This document shows, piece by piece, positions 17,496 through 27,377 of a stretch of 38,404 nucleotides of DNA; the first letter of the stretch is position 1, and each line of letters starts with the position of its first letter. Made by a program: the position numbers and the translations under genes. Where the stretch lies: contig JANWIP010000027.1 in the NCBI GenBank assembly GCA_025449845.1, positions 1 through 38,404 of the forward strand, in the 5' to 3' direction. The notes under the pieces are model-generated. The model did no database searches. It was not told the origin of the DNA and saw only the letters and a program-made list of their open reading frames with translations. Source of the DNA: Solirubrobacteraceae bacterium (GTDB lineage Bacteria; Actinomycetota; Thermoleophilia; Solirubrobacterales; Solirubrobacteraceae).

Positions 17496-18190
17496 CTTCC
17501 GCCTACGGGCACCCGCAGCTCCTGCAGGAACGGGTTGGTGGCACGCTCTCGTCCTAGCGTCGTCACTCCCATGTGCCCCGGATATACCGCGGTCTCTTCG
17601 GGGAAGCGCTCCAGCAGCGTCGCGATCGAGCGCTCCAATGTCTTCCAGTCGCCTCCTGGCAGATCCACGCGGCCGACCGAGCCCTGAAAGAGCACATCGC
17701 CCGAGAGCAGCAGCGGCGTCTGTGGGCTGTCCTGTTCATCTCCGCCAGGAGACTTAGAGGATGCGAGCGCGTAGGTCACGTGACCGGGGCTGTGGCCCGG
17801 AGTGAATACCACCTCGAACTCCATCCCCGCCAGTTGCAATCGCTCGCCGCCTTTGACGGTGTGCTCGGGCTCGTAATTCTCAAACGGTCCGAAACCCGGC
17901 GGTACCCAGGTCATGATGTCCGTCAGCAGTGGGCGCTCGAACTCCGGGCACCACACCGGCGCTCCCGTGGCCTTCGCTACTGGAGCGACGGCCCCAATGT
18001 GGTCGAAATGGCAGTGGGTGATGAGAATCGCCTCGATCTGCACATCTAGCTGCTCGGCTGCCTCCAGCAGTCGCCGCGGCTCTTCGCCGGGGTCCACCAT
18101 CACAGCGCGCTTGCTCTCGCTGTCGGCGCGCACGATGTAGGCGTTCTCCCCTACCGGCCCGACTGTGAACATGCGCACGTCCACCGCCAT
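17492..18190 (-). CDS. Metallo-beta-lactamase-fold hydrolase (glyoxalase II-like)
   Basis: A 232-residue metal-dependent hydrolase. The binuclear metal site is complete: THCHFDHIG (HxHxDH) near 58-66, the His of PGHSPGH, the Asp of SGDVLF, and the last His in YPGHM. The arrangement matches the hydroxyacylglutathione-hydrolase-like group often found next to hisS in bacteria. The substrate cannot be told from sequence; hydroxyacyl thioesters are the common guess. It overlaps hisS downstream by four bases and the small membrane-protein gene upstream by one base. Confidence 0.9.
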   Translation of the reverse strand: MAVDVRMFTVGPVGENAYIVRADSESKRAVMVDPGEEPRRLLEAAEQLDVQIEAILITHCHFDHIGAVAPVAKATGAPVWCPEFERPLLTDIMTWVPPGFGPFENYEPEHTVKGGERLQLAGMEFEVVFTPGHSPGHVTYALASSKSPGGDEQDSPQTPLLLSGDVLFQGSVGRVDLPGGDWKTLERSIATLLERFPEETAVYPGHMGVTTLGRERATNPFLQELRVPVGGS

Positions 18191-18573
18191 CAGCCCGGCG
18201 CCTTCTTCTCGCCGCCTCTGGCCTTGTTGCGCTGCCTACGGCGGTAGAGCCACTGGTCGGTGTAAAAGCTGATCGGCACGTATAGCACCAGCACAATCGG
18301 AAAGATCGCGATCGCCTGGCCCGGCTTCTTGATCAAGAAGAGGCTGATCAGCAGCATCAGCACGGCGGCCGCCATCGCGCGGTAGAAGGCTCCACTCCAC
18401 GTCGGCGGGCGGTCGTAACGATTGCCCTTGACCTGTGTGGTCTTGGCCTTGGCGCGTCCCTCCGGGCTCTTCTCCGCCGTCGTCGGTTTGCGCCCTGTGC
18501 GGCCCCGCGACTCCACAACCCCGGCAGCATTGCCGCGATGCTTGGTCTGTCGCTTGCGCTTGGTCTGAGCCAT
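18190..18573 (-). CDS. Small basic two-helix membrane protein, function unknown
   Basis: A 127-residue protein with a very basic, disordered N-terminus (about 1-58, Lys/Arg-rich), two adjacent hydrophobic segments at about 64-83 and 86-103, and a basic C-terminal tail. Small actinobacterial membrane proteins of this shape are common; no enzymatic motif is seen. The stop overlaps the MBL-hydrolase start by one base and the start is eight bases after the ftcD stop, so it belongs to the same operon. Confidence 0.75.
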   Translation of the reverse strand: MAQTKRKRQTKHRGNAAGVVESRGRTGRKPTTAEKSPEGRAKAKTTQVKGNRYDRPPTWSGAFYRAMAAAVLMLLISLFLIKKPGQAIAIFPIVLVLYVPISFYTDQWLYRRRQRNKARGGEKKAPG

Positions 18574-18581
18574 CGTGCCTA

Positions 18582-19508
18582 CTAGCCTAATGCCTTCTCA
18601 ATCACCTGGCGCTCGGGGTCAAACGCCGGCATCGCCACATCCGTCGGAAAGCCCTCCAGCGCCGCCTGCGGGGCCAAGCCCACCAACTCGGCGCTCGCCA
18701 CCTCCGCATGCTTGCGCACCGCCTCCACAACGGTGCGTAAAGGCACCTCCAGCGGGCGTTCCACGTTCAGCGACACCTGTGCCACGGGCGGCGTGCGACC
18801 CAGTCGCAGTTCTAAACCGATCGCCCGCAATCCCGCAAGCCCTTGCGCGCCTCCTGCTCGGATCAGTGCCGCGATTCGACGGGCGTCCTCCACGGTGGCC
18901 GGCGGGGCTAGCTCAAGATTGAAAGCCACCAGCGGCTCCCTCGCTGCCACCAGCGTCGCACCCGCCGTGGGATGCATCCTCAATGGGCCGAAGTCCGGGC
19001 GCTGCTCCCCCTTCGCCATCCGCTCGCCCAGCCCCGCAGGCCCGCCACGGCGTAGATCCGCGCGGGTACGCCCACCCGCAAGCTCCCCGTACAAGAACAC
19101 CGGCACCCCCAGCTCCGACCCGATCCGGTCGGCGGCCAGAAGTGCCTCCGCGCATGCTGCACCCCTCATCGCCGGGTCCAGGTAGACCAGCGGCATCACG
19201 TCCACCGCGCCGACGTGCGGATGCTCCCCACGCCGGGGCTTGCCGGGCGCTGCGCCCATCACGTCGATGCCCTCCATCACATCGATCCGCTGCACTGCCG
19301 CGGCGGCGCCCTGGAGGAGTGAATGCGCCAACGTTCCTGGCCGACCCGCCAGCGTCAGCACCGTACGGTGATGGTCAGCGTCTGAGTGCCGGTCGAGCAG
19401 TTTCGCCCGATTATCGGCAGTAAACGCTGACGCGACCGCCTCCAAGGCCGCGGCATCGCGGCCCTCGGAGACGTTCGGCACAGCCAGCAACTTGGACACC
19501 CCGGGCAT
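18582..19508 (-). CDS. ftcD: Glutamate formimidoyltransferase (FTCD N-terminal type)
   Basis: Transfers the formimino (or formyl) group between formiminoglutamate and tetrahydrofolate in histidine breakdown and one-carbon metabolism. The 308-residue protein opens with LLAVPNVSEGRD, the family signature. It continues with HSDADHHRTVLTLAG, the HPHVGAVDVMPLVYL segment and FNLELAP in the second subdomain. The cyclodeaminase half found in the bifunctional enzyme is absent, as in many bacteria. It appears to be the first gene of the minus-strand run that leads to hisS, mnmA and alaS. A tRNA gene lies 46 bases upstream. Confidence 0.92.
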   Translation of the reverse strand: MPGVSKLLAVPNVSEGRDAAALEAVASAFTADNRAKLLDRHSDADHHRTVLTLAGRPGTLAHSLLQGAAAAVQRIDVMEGIDVMGAAPGKPRRGEHPHVGAVDVMPLVYLDPAMRGAACAEALLAADRIGSELGVPVFLYGELAGGRTRADLRRGGPAGLGERMAKGEQRPDFGPLRMHPTAGATLVAAREPLVAFNLELAPPATVEDARRIAALIRAGGAQGLAGLRAIGLELRLGRTPPVAQVSLNVERPLEVPLRTVVEAVRKHAEVASAELVGLAPQAALEGFPTDVAMPAFDPERQVIEKALG

Positions 19509-19554
19509 CTCGCAGAGACGACCTGACGCCCAAGGGCTGAATATCGCTCAACAG

Positions 19555-19628
19555 TGCCGGAGGAGGGACTCGAACCCCCGACACGCGGATTATGATTCCG
19601 CTGCTCTAACCAGCTGAGCTACTCCGGC
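19555..19628 (-). tRNA. tRNA-Met (anticodon CAU, probably elongator)
   Basis: A 74-base cloverleaf. The acceptor stem is GCCGGAG/CTCCGGC with discriminator A73. The D arm carries the normal GCTCAGCTGGTTAGAGC pattern. The anticodon stem is GCGGA/TCCGC around loop ATCATAA (anticodon CAT), and the T arm has TTCGAGT. CCA is not encoded. G1-C72 pairing argues against initiator tRNA, which has a mismatch there. A CAU tRNA read as Ile (lysidine) cannot be fully excluded, but the D-stem and loop context look like elongator Met. Confidence 0.95.
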
Positions 19629-19658
19629 GGGGAGCGAAAGTCTAGCCCCTGGGTTGGC

Positions 19659-20036
19659 CTATCGACCTTCCCCCTGGCGACGCTGCGTGACGCGAATCGA
19701 CAGCCCTGCGGCCAGCAGAAGCAGGCCCGCGCCAACGATCCAACGCAGGTCAAGCCCAGTGAAGGGCAGCGTCGAGTTGCTGGAGTGCGCCATGGTAGAC
19801 GTGCTGGGCGTGGTGGTCTTCGCGGGCGAAGTGCTCGTCGTCGGCGTAGCCGTTTCCTTCGACGGCCCAGTGCCGCTGGACGGCTTGGCTGTCGTCTGAA
19901 CGCCTGTGCTTGTGGTTGGCGGAGTCACCGTCTGGTGGTAGCCAGTGGTGGTTGACGCCGCCAGGGCCGGCGCGGCCGGCGACATCAGCGCGAGTGCCGC
20001 GGGTATTGCAAGAAGTGTGCGAGACATCCGAGTCAT
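19659..20036 (-). CDS. Small secreted LPFTG sortase-anchored protein
   Basis: From the ATG at 20036, chosen for its Shine-Dalgarno (AGGTAGG, five-base spacing), the protein has 125 residues. It has a signal peptide ending near APALA, a Ser/Thr/Pro-rich low-complexity stalk (about 30-90), the sortase motif LPFTG, a hydrophobic segment (WIVGAGLLLLAAGLSI) and a basic tail RVTQRRQ. This is the standard layout of a class A/E sortase substrate linked to peptidoglycan. No folded domain is visible, so it may be a spacer or stalk protein. A GTG two codons upstream is an alternative start. Confidence 0.85.
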   Translation of the reverse strand: MTRMSRTLLAIPAALALMSPAAPALAASTTTGYHQTVTPPTTSTGVQTTAKPSSGTGPSKETATPTTSTSPAKTTTPSTSTMAHSSNSTLPFTGLDLRWIVGAGLLLLAAGLSIRVTQRRQGEGR

Positions 20037-20181
20037 AGGCACCTACCTTTTGTGTTAGAGATCAACTTGGTTTCTAAAGGGCCTGTGACCCTTGTTGCAA
20101 GGCTTGGCGGGCAACGAGGCCAGTCTACCCATATTTGATTTTCCCCTACTTGCTCATTTTCCTGCCTGCGCATTGGTCAGT

Positions 20182-21840
<1,659 letters not shown>

Positions 21841-23085
21841 CTACCTCCGCACCTCCTCCTCTGCTGGATCGACCGCAAGCTGACGATATATCCCGCGCGT
21901 GCGCTGCGCAACATCGCTCCAGTCAAAGCTCAGCACGTGCTCGGATGCCTCGGCCACGAGGCGGTCGCGCAACTCGCTGTCGACCAGCAGGCGTTCGATC
22001 ATCACGCCCAGGTGCTCGGCGTCGCCGCCGTTGAAACGCAGCCCCACCCGCTCGCCGGAGGGCACCACCTCGCGCAGACCGCCGGTGTCGGCGACGATGC
22101 AGGGACAGCCCGAGGCCATCGCCTCCAGCGCCACCAGCCCAAAAGGCTCGTAGATCGAGGGCACCACGCAGAGGTCGGCGATCCGATACAGCGAGTGCAG
22201 GGCGTCATCGCCGATCCAGCCCAGGAAGACACCCTGATCGTTGAGCCCCAACCGCTCCGCCTGCGCTTTGAGCTCCCCCTCGTGGGTACCGCTGCCGGCC
22301 ACCAGGAAGCGCACGTTGCCAACCCGCTCGATCACCCCCGGCAGCGCGTCGAGGGCCAACTGAAAGCCCTTCTCATAGACCAGCCTGCCAACCAGCAGCA
22401 CCAGCTGCTCGTCAGGGGCCGCGAACTTCTGGCGCAGCGTTTGCAGATCGTCAACGGGGCGCAAATCGCGCGGATCGATGCCGTTGGGGATCACAGTGAT
22501 ACGTCCCTCATCGATGTCGAAGATGTCGGCCACGTGGCCGCGCATGTAGTGCGAGCAGGTGATCACCGAGTCCGCGCGCTGAGCCATCCAGCGCTCCACC
22601 GCATGGATGTGGGACTGTGGCTGGTCCTGCACCCAGCCCTGGTGGCGCCCATGCTCGGTGGCGTGGATGGTGGTCAGGAAAGGCACCTCCAAGCGCTCAG
22701 CCAATGCGGAGCAGGCGTTTGCCACCAACCAGTCGTGACCGTGCACCAGGTCATAGCCGCGCCCTTCGGCCAATCGCTCCTCAGCCAGCGCTTCGCCGGC
22801 GCGCAGCATGTCCTCGTTCATGTGCTCGACCCATGCCACGAAGCGATCGAGATCGCGCGGCCAGTTGGGCTCGCGCACGCGATGCACCGTGACTCCTCCT
22901 CGCTGCTCCACCGCGGGGCGGCCGTCCTCTGTGCGCTCACCCGCTCCCCGTGTGAGCACGTCGACGGCTACACCCTGGCGCACCAGCTCCTCCGAGAGCT
23001 TGCGCACATGCCGGGCCAGGCCTCCCTCGATCACGGGGGGGTACTCCCAGGAGAGCATCAGCACACGGTTGGTCAAGGTAAGCAC
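21841..23085 (-). CDS. GT4 family glycosyltransferase (glycogen-synthase-like)
   Basis: A 414-residue GT-B fold enzyme. The N-terminal domain opens with LMLSWEYPPVIEGGLARHV, the sugar-donor glycine loop seen in glycogen/trehalose-type GT4 enzymes, and contains DLVHGHDWL. The C-terminal domain has VGRLVYEKGFQLALDAL, then the EX7E motif in PSIYEPFGLVALEAMASG. ADP- or UDP-glucose to a glucan or a glycolipid acceptor is likely, but donor and acceptor are not determined. The start is GTG at 23085 with GCAGGA seven bases upstream; a later ATG at residue 10 would cut into the conserved strand. It is co-translated with the downstream acyl-CoA synthetase. Confidence 0.9.
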   Translation of the reverse strand: MLTLTNRVLMLSWEYPPVIEGGLARHVRKLSEELVRQGVAVDVLTRGAGERTEDGRPAVEQRGGVTVHRVREPNWPRDLDRFVAWVEHMNEDMLRAGEALAEERLAEGRGYDLVHGHDWLVANACSALAERLEVPFLTTIHATEHGRHQGWVQDQPQSHIHAVERWMAQRADSVITCSHYMRGHVADIFDIDEGRITVIPNGIDPRDLRPVDDLQTLRQKFAAPDEQLVLLVGRLVYEKGFQLALDALPGVIERVGNVRFLVAGSGTHEGELKAQAERLGLNDQGVFLGWIGDDALHSLYRIADLCVVPSIYEPFGLVALEAMASGCPCIVADTGGLREVVPSGERVGLRFNGGDAEHLGVMIERLLVDSELRDRLVAEASEHVLSFDWSDVAQRTRGIYRQLAVDPAEEEVRR

Positions 23086-23148
23086 CCTATCCTGCCGTGG
23101 CTCATCCAGGGCTCCCGCAAGCGTTCGGGGATGAACCTCGAGACCGCT

Positions 23149-23385
23149 TCAGATGCCCAGCTCGTCAAAGCGCCTGGCAGCGGCGCTCGGCCGGGCCAGA
23201 TCGCGGTCGCTCTCAGCCAATCCGATCGCCCGCAGCCTATCCAGCGCCCGCAATGTGGCCGTGCGGTCGCCGATCTCCCGAACCAGCTCCTCGATGGACT
23301 GCCAACCGGCATCGTCATCCGCGAGCAGCAAAGAGAGCACAGCCCTCTCGAGTCCATCCTCTCCAGGCGAAGCCGACGACCCCAT
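23149..23385 (-). CDS. Small winged-helix-like protein
   Basis: A 78-residue protein from ATG 23385; the frame is open for another 15 residues upstream. The sequence reads as a compact helix-turn-helix/winged-helix unit: GLERAVLSLLLADD, SIEELVREIG, RTATLRALDRLRAIGLAES and a short C-terminal strand ending RRFDELGI. It could be a DNA-binding regulator, but no ligand or partner domain is present. It lies upstream of the GT4 gene and downstream of the DUF6941-like gene, all on the minus strand. Moderately sure it is a real gene because its amino-acid pattern is protein-like despite its short length. Confidence 0.65.
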   Translation of the reverse strand: MGSSASPGEDGLERAVLSLLLADDDAGWQSIEELVREIGDRTATLRALDRLRAIGLAESDRDLARPSAAARRFDELGI

Positions 23386-23531
23386 TCGTGGAGAATACGC
23401 CAGACGCGTAGACATTTGTCTGCTGATCATTCAGTGCGGTGCCAGCATCTGCAGCAGTTGGCATATACGGAGCAACTGCGCGAATCCCCCAAGGAGCCCT
23501 CGGGAAAGAGCTATGTCTGTTTGCGAGAGGA

Positions 23532-24014
23532 CTATGCGGTCTGCGGTTCCGGTCGGGTGTTGAACCCGATCCGCCACTCTTCGTGCGCCTCGCCATCGAT
23601 CTCCATGCGGAACTCAAAGCGCCCGGCTGGCGGCAACTGCAACTGCACGACATTGACCCCAATGCAGACGTTGATTGGCGTTCCGCGCTTGCTGCCCGGA
23701 GGGGCGGCAACGGGCAGTGTGGCCTCAAAGCCGAAGGGCGCGGACACGCCATCAGGCTGAGGGAACTCCACGGGCGCGCCATCATCGTCGATCAGATCGA
23801 GCTTGACCGTGTGCTCCTCTCCTACCGCTTCCCATGGGAACTCGATCACAACCCCGATGCCAAACGTCGAGGGCTCCGGACCCGTCCATCTCCATCCCCC
23901 GCCCAGCAGGTTCAGCTTCCCCTCAGCCGCCTGCACATGATCGGCCAGCAACATCGTGGCCCTGATCGTCCGGATCACCCGATCACACTCCTTTTCCATC
24001 TCCGTGCCCGCCAC
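23532..24014 (-). CDS. DUF6941-like conserved protein
   Basis: A 160-residue protein from GTG 24014 (155 from ATG 23999, which has GGAG directly before it). It contains the segment ATMLLADHVQAAEGKLNLLGGGW, followed by a mostly beta-strand body ending in EIDGEAHEEWRIGFNTRP. This pattern matches a conserved family of actinobacterial proteins of unknown function (DUF6941 by memory). No membrane helix or catalytic motif is seen. It is probably a soluble beta-sandwich. Confidence 0.75.
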   Translation of the reverse strand: MAGTEMEKECDRVIRTIRATMLLADHVQAAEGKLNLLGGGWRWTGPEPSTFGIGVVIEFPWEAVGEEHTVKLDLIDDDGAPVEFPQPDGVSAPFGFEATLPVAAPPGSKRGTPINVCIGVNVVQLQLPPAGRFEFRMEIDGEAHEEWRIGFNTRPEPQTA

Positions 24015-24324
24015 ACGAGCACGGCTAAACCGGCTCTTGCCTTACGGCGCCGGACCGGCCAGGCATTCTAGGCGCTGTCCAATCATGCCATGGAGCAAAC
24101 AGCTACGCCGTCCGCGCGGGCGGGATCACGCGCGGGTTTTTCTCAGCGCCGAGCACCATGGTGCGTCTCCGACTCACAAGCTCGTGATCGAGATGACCAC
24201 CGACTCGGCATCCCACCAGATGGCCTGCTGAACAGATCGTCGCTGAGTGCATCGCGGCGGATTGGGATGGATACCTCGCGTGAGGAGTAGTGTCGATCGA
24301 CACATTCCAAGAGAGGAACTGCAA
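24015..24324. other. 310-base intergenic region between divergent genes
   Basis: No convincing gene. Short open frames on both strands lack family-like sequence. The right end holds a 14-base palindrome and the ribosome binding site of the next gene; both divergent promoters should lie here. No clear -35/-10 pair was found. Confidence 0.5.
24290..24303. promoter_or_regulatory. 14-bp perfect palindrome GTGTCGATCGACAC
   Basis: A perfect inverted repeat seven bases before the Shine-Dalgarno (GAGAGGA) of the gene at 24325. Its place and symmetry suit an operator for a dimeric repressor; no regulator is identified. Confidence 0.4.
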
Positions 24325-24609
24325 ATGGCCGTAGGCATCAGACAGAAGTTCATCGGAGGAACACAGGCCAACTACGACGCTGCCCATGCTGTGATGGAGG
24401 TCGATACCGACCCGCCGGCCGGAATGCTCGTGCACTCAGCCGGACCGATCGATGGTGGTTGGGGTGTCATCGACTTCTGGGAGTCACGCGAGGCATTCGA
24501 TGCGTTCGTCAAGGACCGTCTCATGCCGCGCTTGCATGGGCTGGGCGAGCAGGGGTTCCCGAATCCTCCCGAGGTGAAGGAATTCCCGGTACACAACCTC
24601 CAGACCTAG
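24325..24609 (+). CDS. Small dimeric alpha/beta-barrel-like protein
   Basis: A 94-residue protein starting at ATG 24325 with Shine-Dalgarno GAGAGGA. It has a beta-alpha-beta pattern typical of ferredoxin-like dimeric barrels (ABM/stress-barrel group): VGIRQKFIGGTQANYDAAHAV, then HSAGPIDGGWGVIDFWESREAFDAFV, and a C-terminal EFPVHNL strand. The GGWGVIDFWESREAFDAF signature recurs in short actinobacterial proteins of unknown role. No metal ligand set is obvious. It stands alone on the plus strand, 202 bases before the methyltransferase. Confidence 0.8.
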   Translation: MAVGIRQKFIGGTQANYDAAHAVMEVDTDPPAGMLVHSAGPIDGGWGVIDFWESREAFDAFVKDRLMPRLHGLGEQGFPNPPEVKEFPVHNLQT

Positions 24610-24672
24610 ACCAACCGCCAACAAACCTGACAACCGCCGGGTGTCGTGGGCTCAGTATTGCCCACGCCGGCC

Positions 24673-24696
24673 CCTCTGCGAGGCCGCCCGCAGAGG
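24673..24696. terminator. 8-bp perfect stem-loop, possible terminator
   Basis: CCTCTGCG and CGCAGAGG flank an eight-base loop, 64 bases after the stop of the small barrel protein. There is no T-run, so it may be a processing or RNA-stability hairpin instead. Confidence 0.4.
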
Positions 24697-24772
24697 ACCC
24701 TCGCAGCGCTCGCAGCGGCATTCACACACGTTTCGCGCTTGTTTCGCGCTGGAGCCACGCAATCGTGGGACA

Positions 24773-24793
24773 GTGTGCTCAACGAAAGCACAC
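24773..24793 (+). promoter_or_regulatory. 7-bp stem-loop in the methyltransferase leader
   Basis: GTGTGCT and AGCACAC flank a seven-base loop and end seven bases before the GGAGG of the next gene. It could be an operator or an mRNA hairpin that influences translation. Confidence 0.35.
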
Positions 24794-24811
24794 CTACCCA
24801 GGAGGCAACAG

Positions 24812-25879
24812 ATGACTGCCACGGGAATCGATGAAGCCAAGCTTGAACAGTTCATGGGTCAGTTCGTAGGGGATTTCGGCGCAGCTATGACCGCGCCGTT
24901 GGTGATGATCGGGGATAAGCTCGGCTTGTATAAGGCGATGGCTGACAGTGAGCCCGTCACGCCCGCACAGCTTGCTGAGCGCACTGAGTGCCGCGAGCGT
25001 TACATCCGCGAGTGGCTCTGCCAGCAGGCAGCCAGTGGCTATGTGGAGTACAACGCGGCGGATGGCACCTTCCGGTTGCCGCCCGAGCAGGCGATGGCGC
25101 TGGCTGATGAGAACAGCCCCGCGTTTATCCCGGGGGCCTTCCAGTTGCTCGCGGCGGTCGTCAAGGACGAGCCGCAGATAACCGAGCGCTTCCGCTCCGG
25201 TGAGGGCTTTGGTTGGCATGAGCACCACCACGACCTGTTTGAAGGCACCGAACGGTTCTTCCGCCCCGGTTACCTCGCCAGTCTGGTCGAGTCCTGGCTG
25301 CCCGCCCTCGACGGTGTCGTTGAGAAGCTCAAACAGGGTGCGCGCGTGGCCGATATCGGTTGTGGGCATGGTGCGTCGACAATCCTGATGGCCAACGCGT
25401 TCCCGGCTTCGACGTTCGTCGGCTCGGATTACCACGACGGATCGATCCAGGCCGCACGAGCCTCTGCTGAGCGGGCTGGCGTGGCTGACCGGGTCAGCTT
25501 CGAGGTCTCCTCCGCGAAGGACTTCGGTGGTGGCCCGTTCGACCTGGTGTGCGTGTTCGACGCGCTGCACGACATGGGCGACCCGGCCGGCGCGGCGCGT
25601 CATGTGCGCGACGTGCTCACCGAGGACGGCACCTGGATGGTCGTCGAGCCATTCGCGGGCGACAGCATCGAGGAGAACCTCAACCCCGTCGGACGGATCT
25701 TCTACAGCGGCTCGACGATGCTCTGCACACCCGCCTCACTCAGCCAGGAGGTCGGGCTGGCACTCGGCGCGCAGGCTGGGGAGCAGCGCCTCACTGAGGT
25801 GCTTGGCGAAGGCGGCTTCAGTCGCGTACGCCGCGCGGCAGAAACACCATTCAACATCGTGCTCGAAGCCCGACCATGA
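24812..25879 (+). CDS. Class I SAM-dependent methyltransferase with N-terminal winged helix
   Basis: A 355-residue protein. The start at ATG 24812 is set by GGAGG six bases upstream; the frame is open earlier but lacks support. Residues about 25-90 form a winged-helix dimerisation region (PLVMIGDKLGLYKAM ... RYIREWLCQQAASGYVEY), as in O-methyltransferases and related proteins. The Rossmann methyltransferase domain begins near 175 with motif I VADIGCGHGAST, an acidic SAM residue in GSDYHDGS, and LVCVFDALHDMGDP as the motif IV region. The substrate is not predictable. Single gene with its own leader hairpin. Confidence 0.88.
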   Translation: MTATGIDEAKLEQFMGQFVGDFGAAMTAPLVMIGDKLGLYKAMADSEPVTPAQLAERTECRERYIREWLCQQAASGYVEYNAADGTFRLPPEQAMALADENSPAFIPGAFQLLAAVVKDEPQITERFRSGEGFGWHEHHHDLFEGTERFFRPGYLASLVESWLPALDGVVEKLKQGARVADIGCGHGASTILMANAFPASTFVGSDYHDGSIQAARASAERAGVADRVSFEVSSAKDFGGGPFDLVCVFDALHDMGDPAGAARHVRDVLTEDGTWMVVEPFAGDSIEENLNPVGRIFYSGSTMLCTPASLSQEVGLALGAQAGEQRLTEVLGEGGFSRVRRAAETPFNIVLEARP

Positions 25880-25985
25880 ACTCCGAGGAAGACAGAGACG
25901 TGAAGGCGATCGCGCAAACGGCGGTCGAACTCTGATCTGATCGAGCTTTGCCGTCAGCGCCGTGGGCTCGCGCGTCGCATCACTA

Positions 25986-26465
25986 TCAAGTGAGCGGCGC
26001 TTCGGTGTCGGCTGCAATGAAATGGTCGTGGATCGCTTTCGTCAAAGCAGTGTTCTCAACGACGAGATGATGGGTCGTCATGCCTAGATCATGTAGGTGC
26101 TCAACCTGCTTGTCCTGGACGTTCCCCTGAGCGTTCTGCGCCACCAGAATTGCGATCATCGCAAGCCACTGCATGATGCCGCCGACAGCGAGCAGCATGA
26201 GGTTGAAGGGGTAGCGGTCGCCCGCGACCGTGGCACCGAGACCGGCCATCCAGATGGTGAAGGCGATGACGCTGGCGTAGAACATCCACATGGAGCCCAC
26301 GGTCTGAGCGATGAAGCCCGCAACTCGATCGTTTGGACCGTTGCGCCCGTCGGCCAGCTTGGGCGGTGGAGTGTGCTTGAACTTCTGGGTCGACTGCCCG
26401 GGCGCGCTCTCTCGAACAGGCGCATCCCGGGTTGTAGCCGAGGAGCTGGCCCGCATAATGGTCAC
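25986..26465 (-). CDS. DUF1003-like membrane protein
   Basis: A 159-residue protein from GTG 26465 (ATG 26456 possible). A disordered N-terminus is followed by two membrane helices (about 56-77 and 88-111) and a cytoplasmic helical tail. The spacing and motifs (VGSMWMFYASVIAFTIWM, then YPFNLMLLAVGGIMQWLAMIAILVAQN) match DUF1003, a family of two-helix membrane proteins of unknown function. Its GTG start overlaps the end of the broken alcohol dehydrogenase frame by four bases, so expression was probably coupled to the genes upstream. Confidence 0.82.
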   Translation of the reverse strand: MTIMRASSSATTRDAPVRESAPGQSTQKFKHTPPPKLADGRNGPNDRVAGFIAQTVGSMWMFYASVIAFTIWMAGLGATVAGDRYPFNLMLLAVGGIMQWLAMIAILVAQNAQGNVQDKQVEHLHDLGMTTHHLVVENTALTKAIHDHFIAADTEAPLT

Positions 26466-26653
26466 GCGGTTGAAGTCGCGCCCACGAGCGCCTCGGAATT
26501 GTGCGCACTCTCGGCCCTTGAGGATGTGCAGGTCGCTCCCGCAGATCGTGGGGTGTCTACTCGCACAACGATGTCGGTCTGGTTGATGAGCGTGGGATCG
26601 GCCACGGTGTCCCAGCCGCGCTGGCCGGGACCGTGATACACGAGGGCCTTCAT
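26462..26653 (-). pseudogene. Remnant of a zinc-dependent alcohol dehydrogenase, frameshifted and truncated
   Basis: From ATG 26653 the first 34 codons read MKALVYHGPGQ ... TDIVVRVDT, the start of MDR-family zinc alcohol dehydrogenases. Near 26548-26553 the frame slips. In another frame the expected zinc-ligand segment TICGSDLHILKG continues, after which all similarity ends. The remaining ~300 residues are missing. The start overlaps the stop of the upstream membrane-protein gene (ATGA), and the shifted frame ends at the DUF1003 start (GTGA). Confidence 0.75.
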
Positions 26654-27324
26654 GCTGGGGCCACGGTGGGGTGTCGCCTGCCGTTTACCTGCCAGTTGGC
26701 GAGCGGAAGCAGGAACAGGATGGCTCCCAGCCCAATCAGGATCCAGCCGGCGAGGGTGGCGATGGTGCCGACCAGCGACCATCCCCAGGCGTTCAGCAGT
26801 AGGCCGCGCAGGCTCTCACCCTGGAACAGCGTCGCCTTCTCTTCGGCCAGCTTCGCGTTGGTCGGCGCGGCGAGAGCCGCTGTGCTGACCTGCGCGTAGG
26901 TCTGCCCGCCGGCGATCTTGGAGAGGTGAACGTTGATGAAGTTGTTGGCGTACGCCTTCGCCTGGCCACCCGTTGTCAGCTGCTGGCCGGCGTACTGCTT
27001 GATGCCTGGCAGGAGCGCCGCGCTATTGGAGGCGGGGAAGAAGATCTTCTGCGGGACGAGCTGGTCGTGGACGACCTTCTTGTCATAGCTCCCTCCGATG
27101 ACGGCGATGACGCCGACGATCATCATGCCGACAGCGGCCATCGTGGCGATCGCGGTCAGGCTGGTCAGCTTCGCCAGCAGCGGACTCCGAGGAGCCTGAT
27201 CGCTTGGTGAAACCTGGGGCTGTCCGTCCTGAACGGGGTCGGCGACGTCGAGTGGCTGTGCGCCGTTGCCGGTGGTCTCGGCGGACGGATGCGGCATGAC
27301 TGAGCTGGGCACGGTGGACCTCAT
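26650..27324 (-). CDS. Two-helix membrane protein of the type often misannotated as LigA
   Basis: A 224-residue protein with a disordered Pro/Ser N-terminus (1-48), a membrane helix at about 56-78, an extracytoplasmic domain of about 100 residues, and a second helix region at about 180-208. The extracytoplasmic part contains DKKVVHDQLVPQKIFF ... AYANNFINVHLSKIAGGQTYAQV and the tail SLRGLLLNAWGWSLVGT. This layout resembles an actinobacterial membrane family commonly labelled aromatic ring-opening dioxygenase LigA in databases, without any dioxygenase feature. Real function unknown. It is divergent from the HTH regulator and leads a small operon with the ADH remnant and DUF1003. Confidence 0.78.
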   Translation of the reverse strand: MRSTVPSSVMPHPSAETTGNGAQPLDVADPVQDGQPQVSPSDQAPRSPLLAKLTSLTAIATMAAVGMMIVGVIAVIGGSYDKKVVHDQLVPQKIFFPASNSAALLPGIKQYAGQQLTTGGQAKAYANNFINVHLSKIAGGQTYAQVSTAALAAPTNAKLAEEKATLFQGESLRGLLLNAWGWSLVGTIATLAGWILIGLGAILFLLPLANWQVNGRRHPTVAPA

Positions 27325-27377
27325 TTCGATTGATGTGCGCAGGAGCGCCGGCGATCAGAAGCACCGCGGATCTGAAC

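Noticed and set aside
19555..19628. tRNA as the attachment site of an integrated element
   Set aside because: The tRNA is intact, but no integrase lies beside it and no duplicated tRNA 3' end was found; the integrase remnant is 17 kb away.
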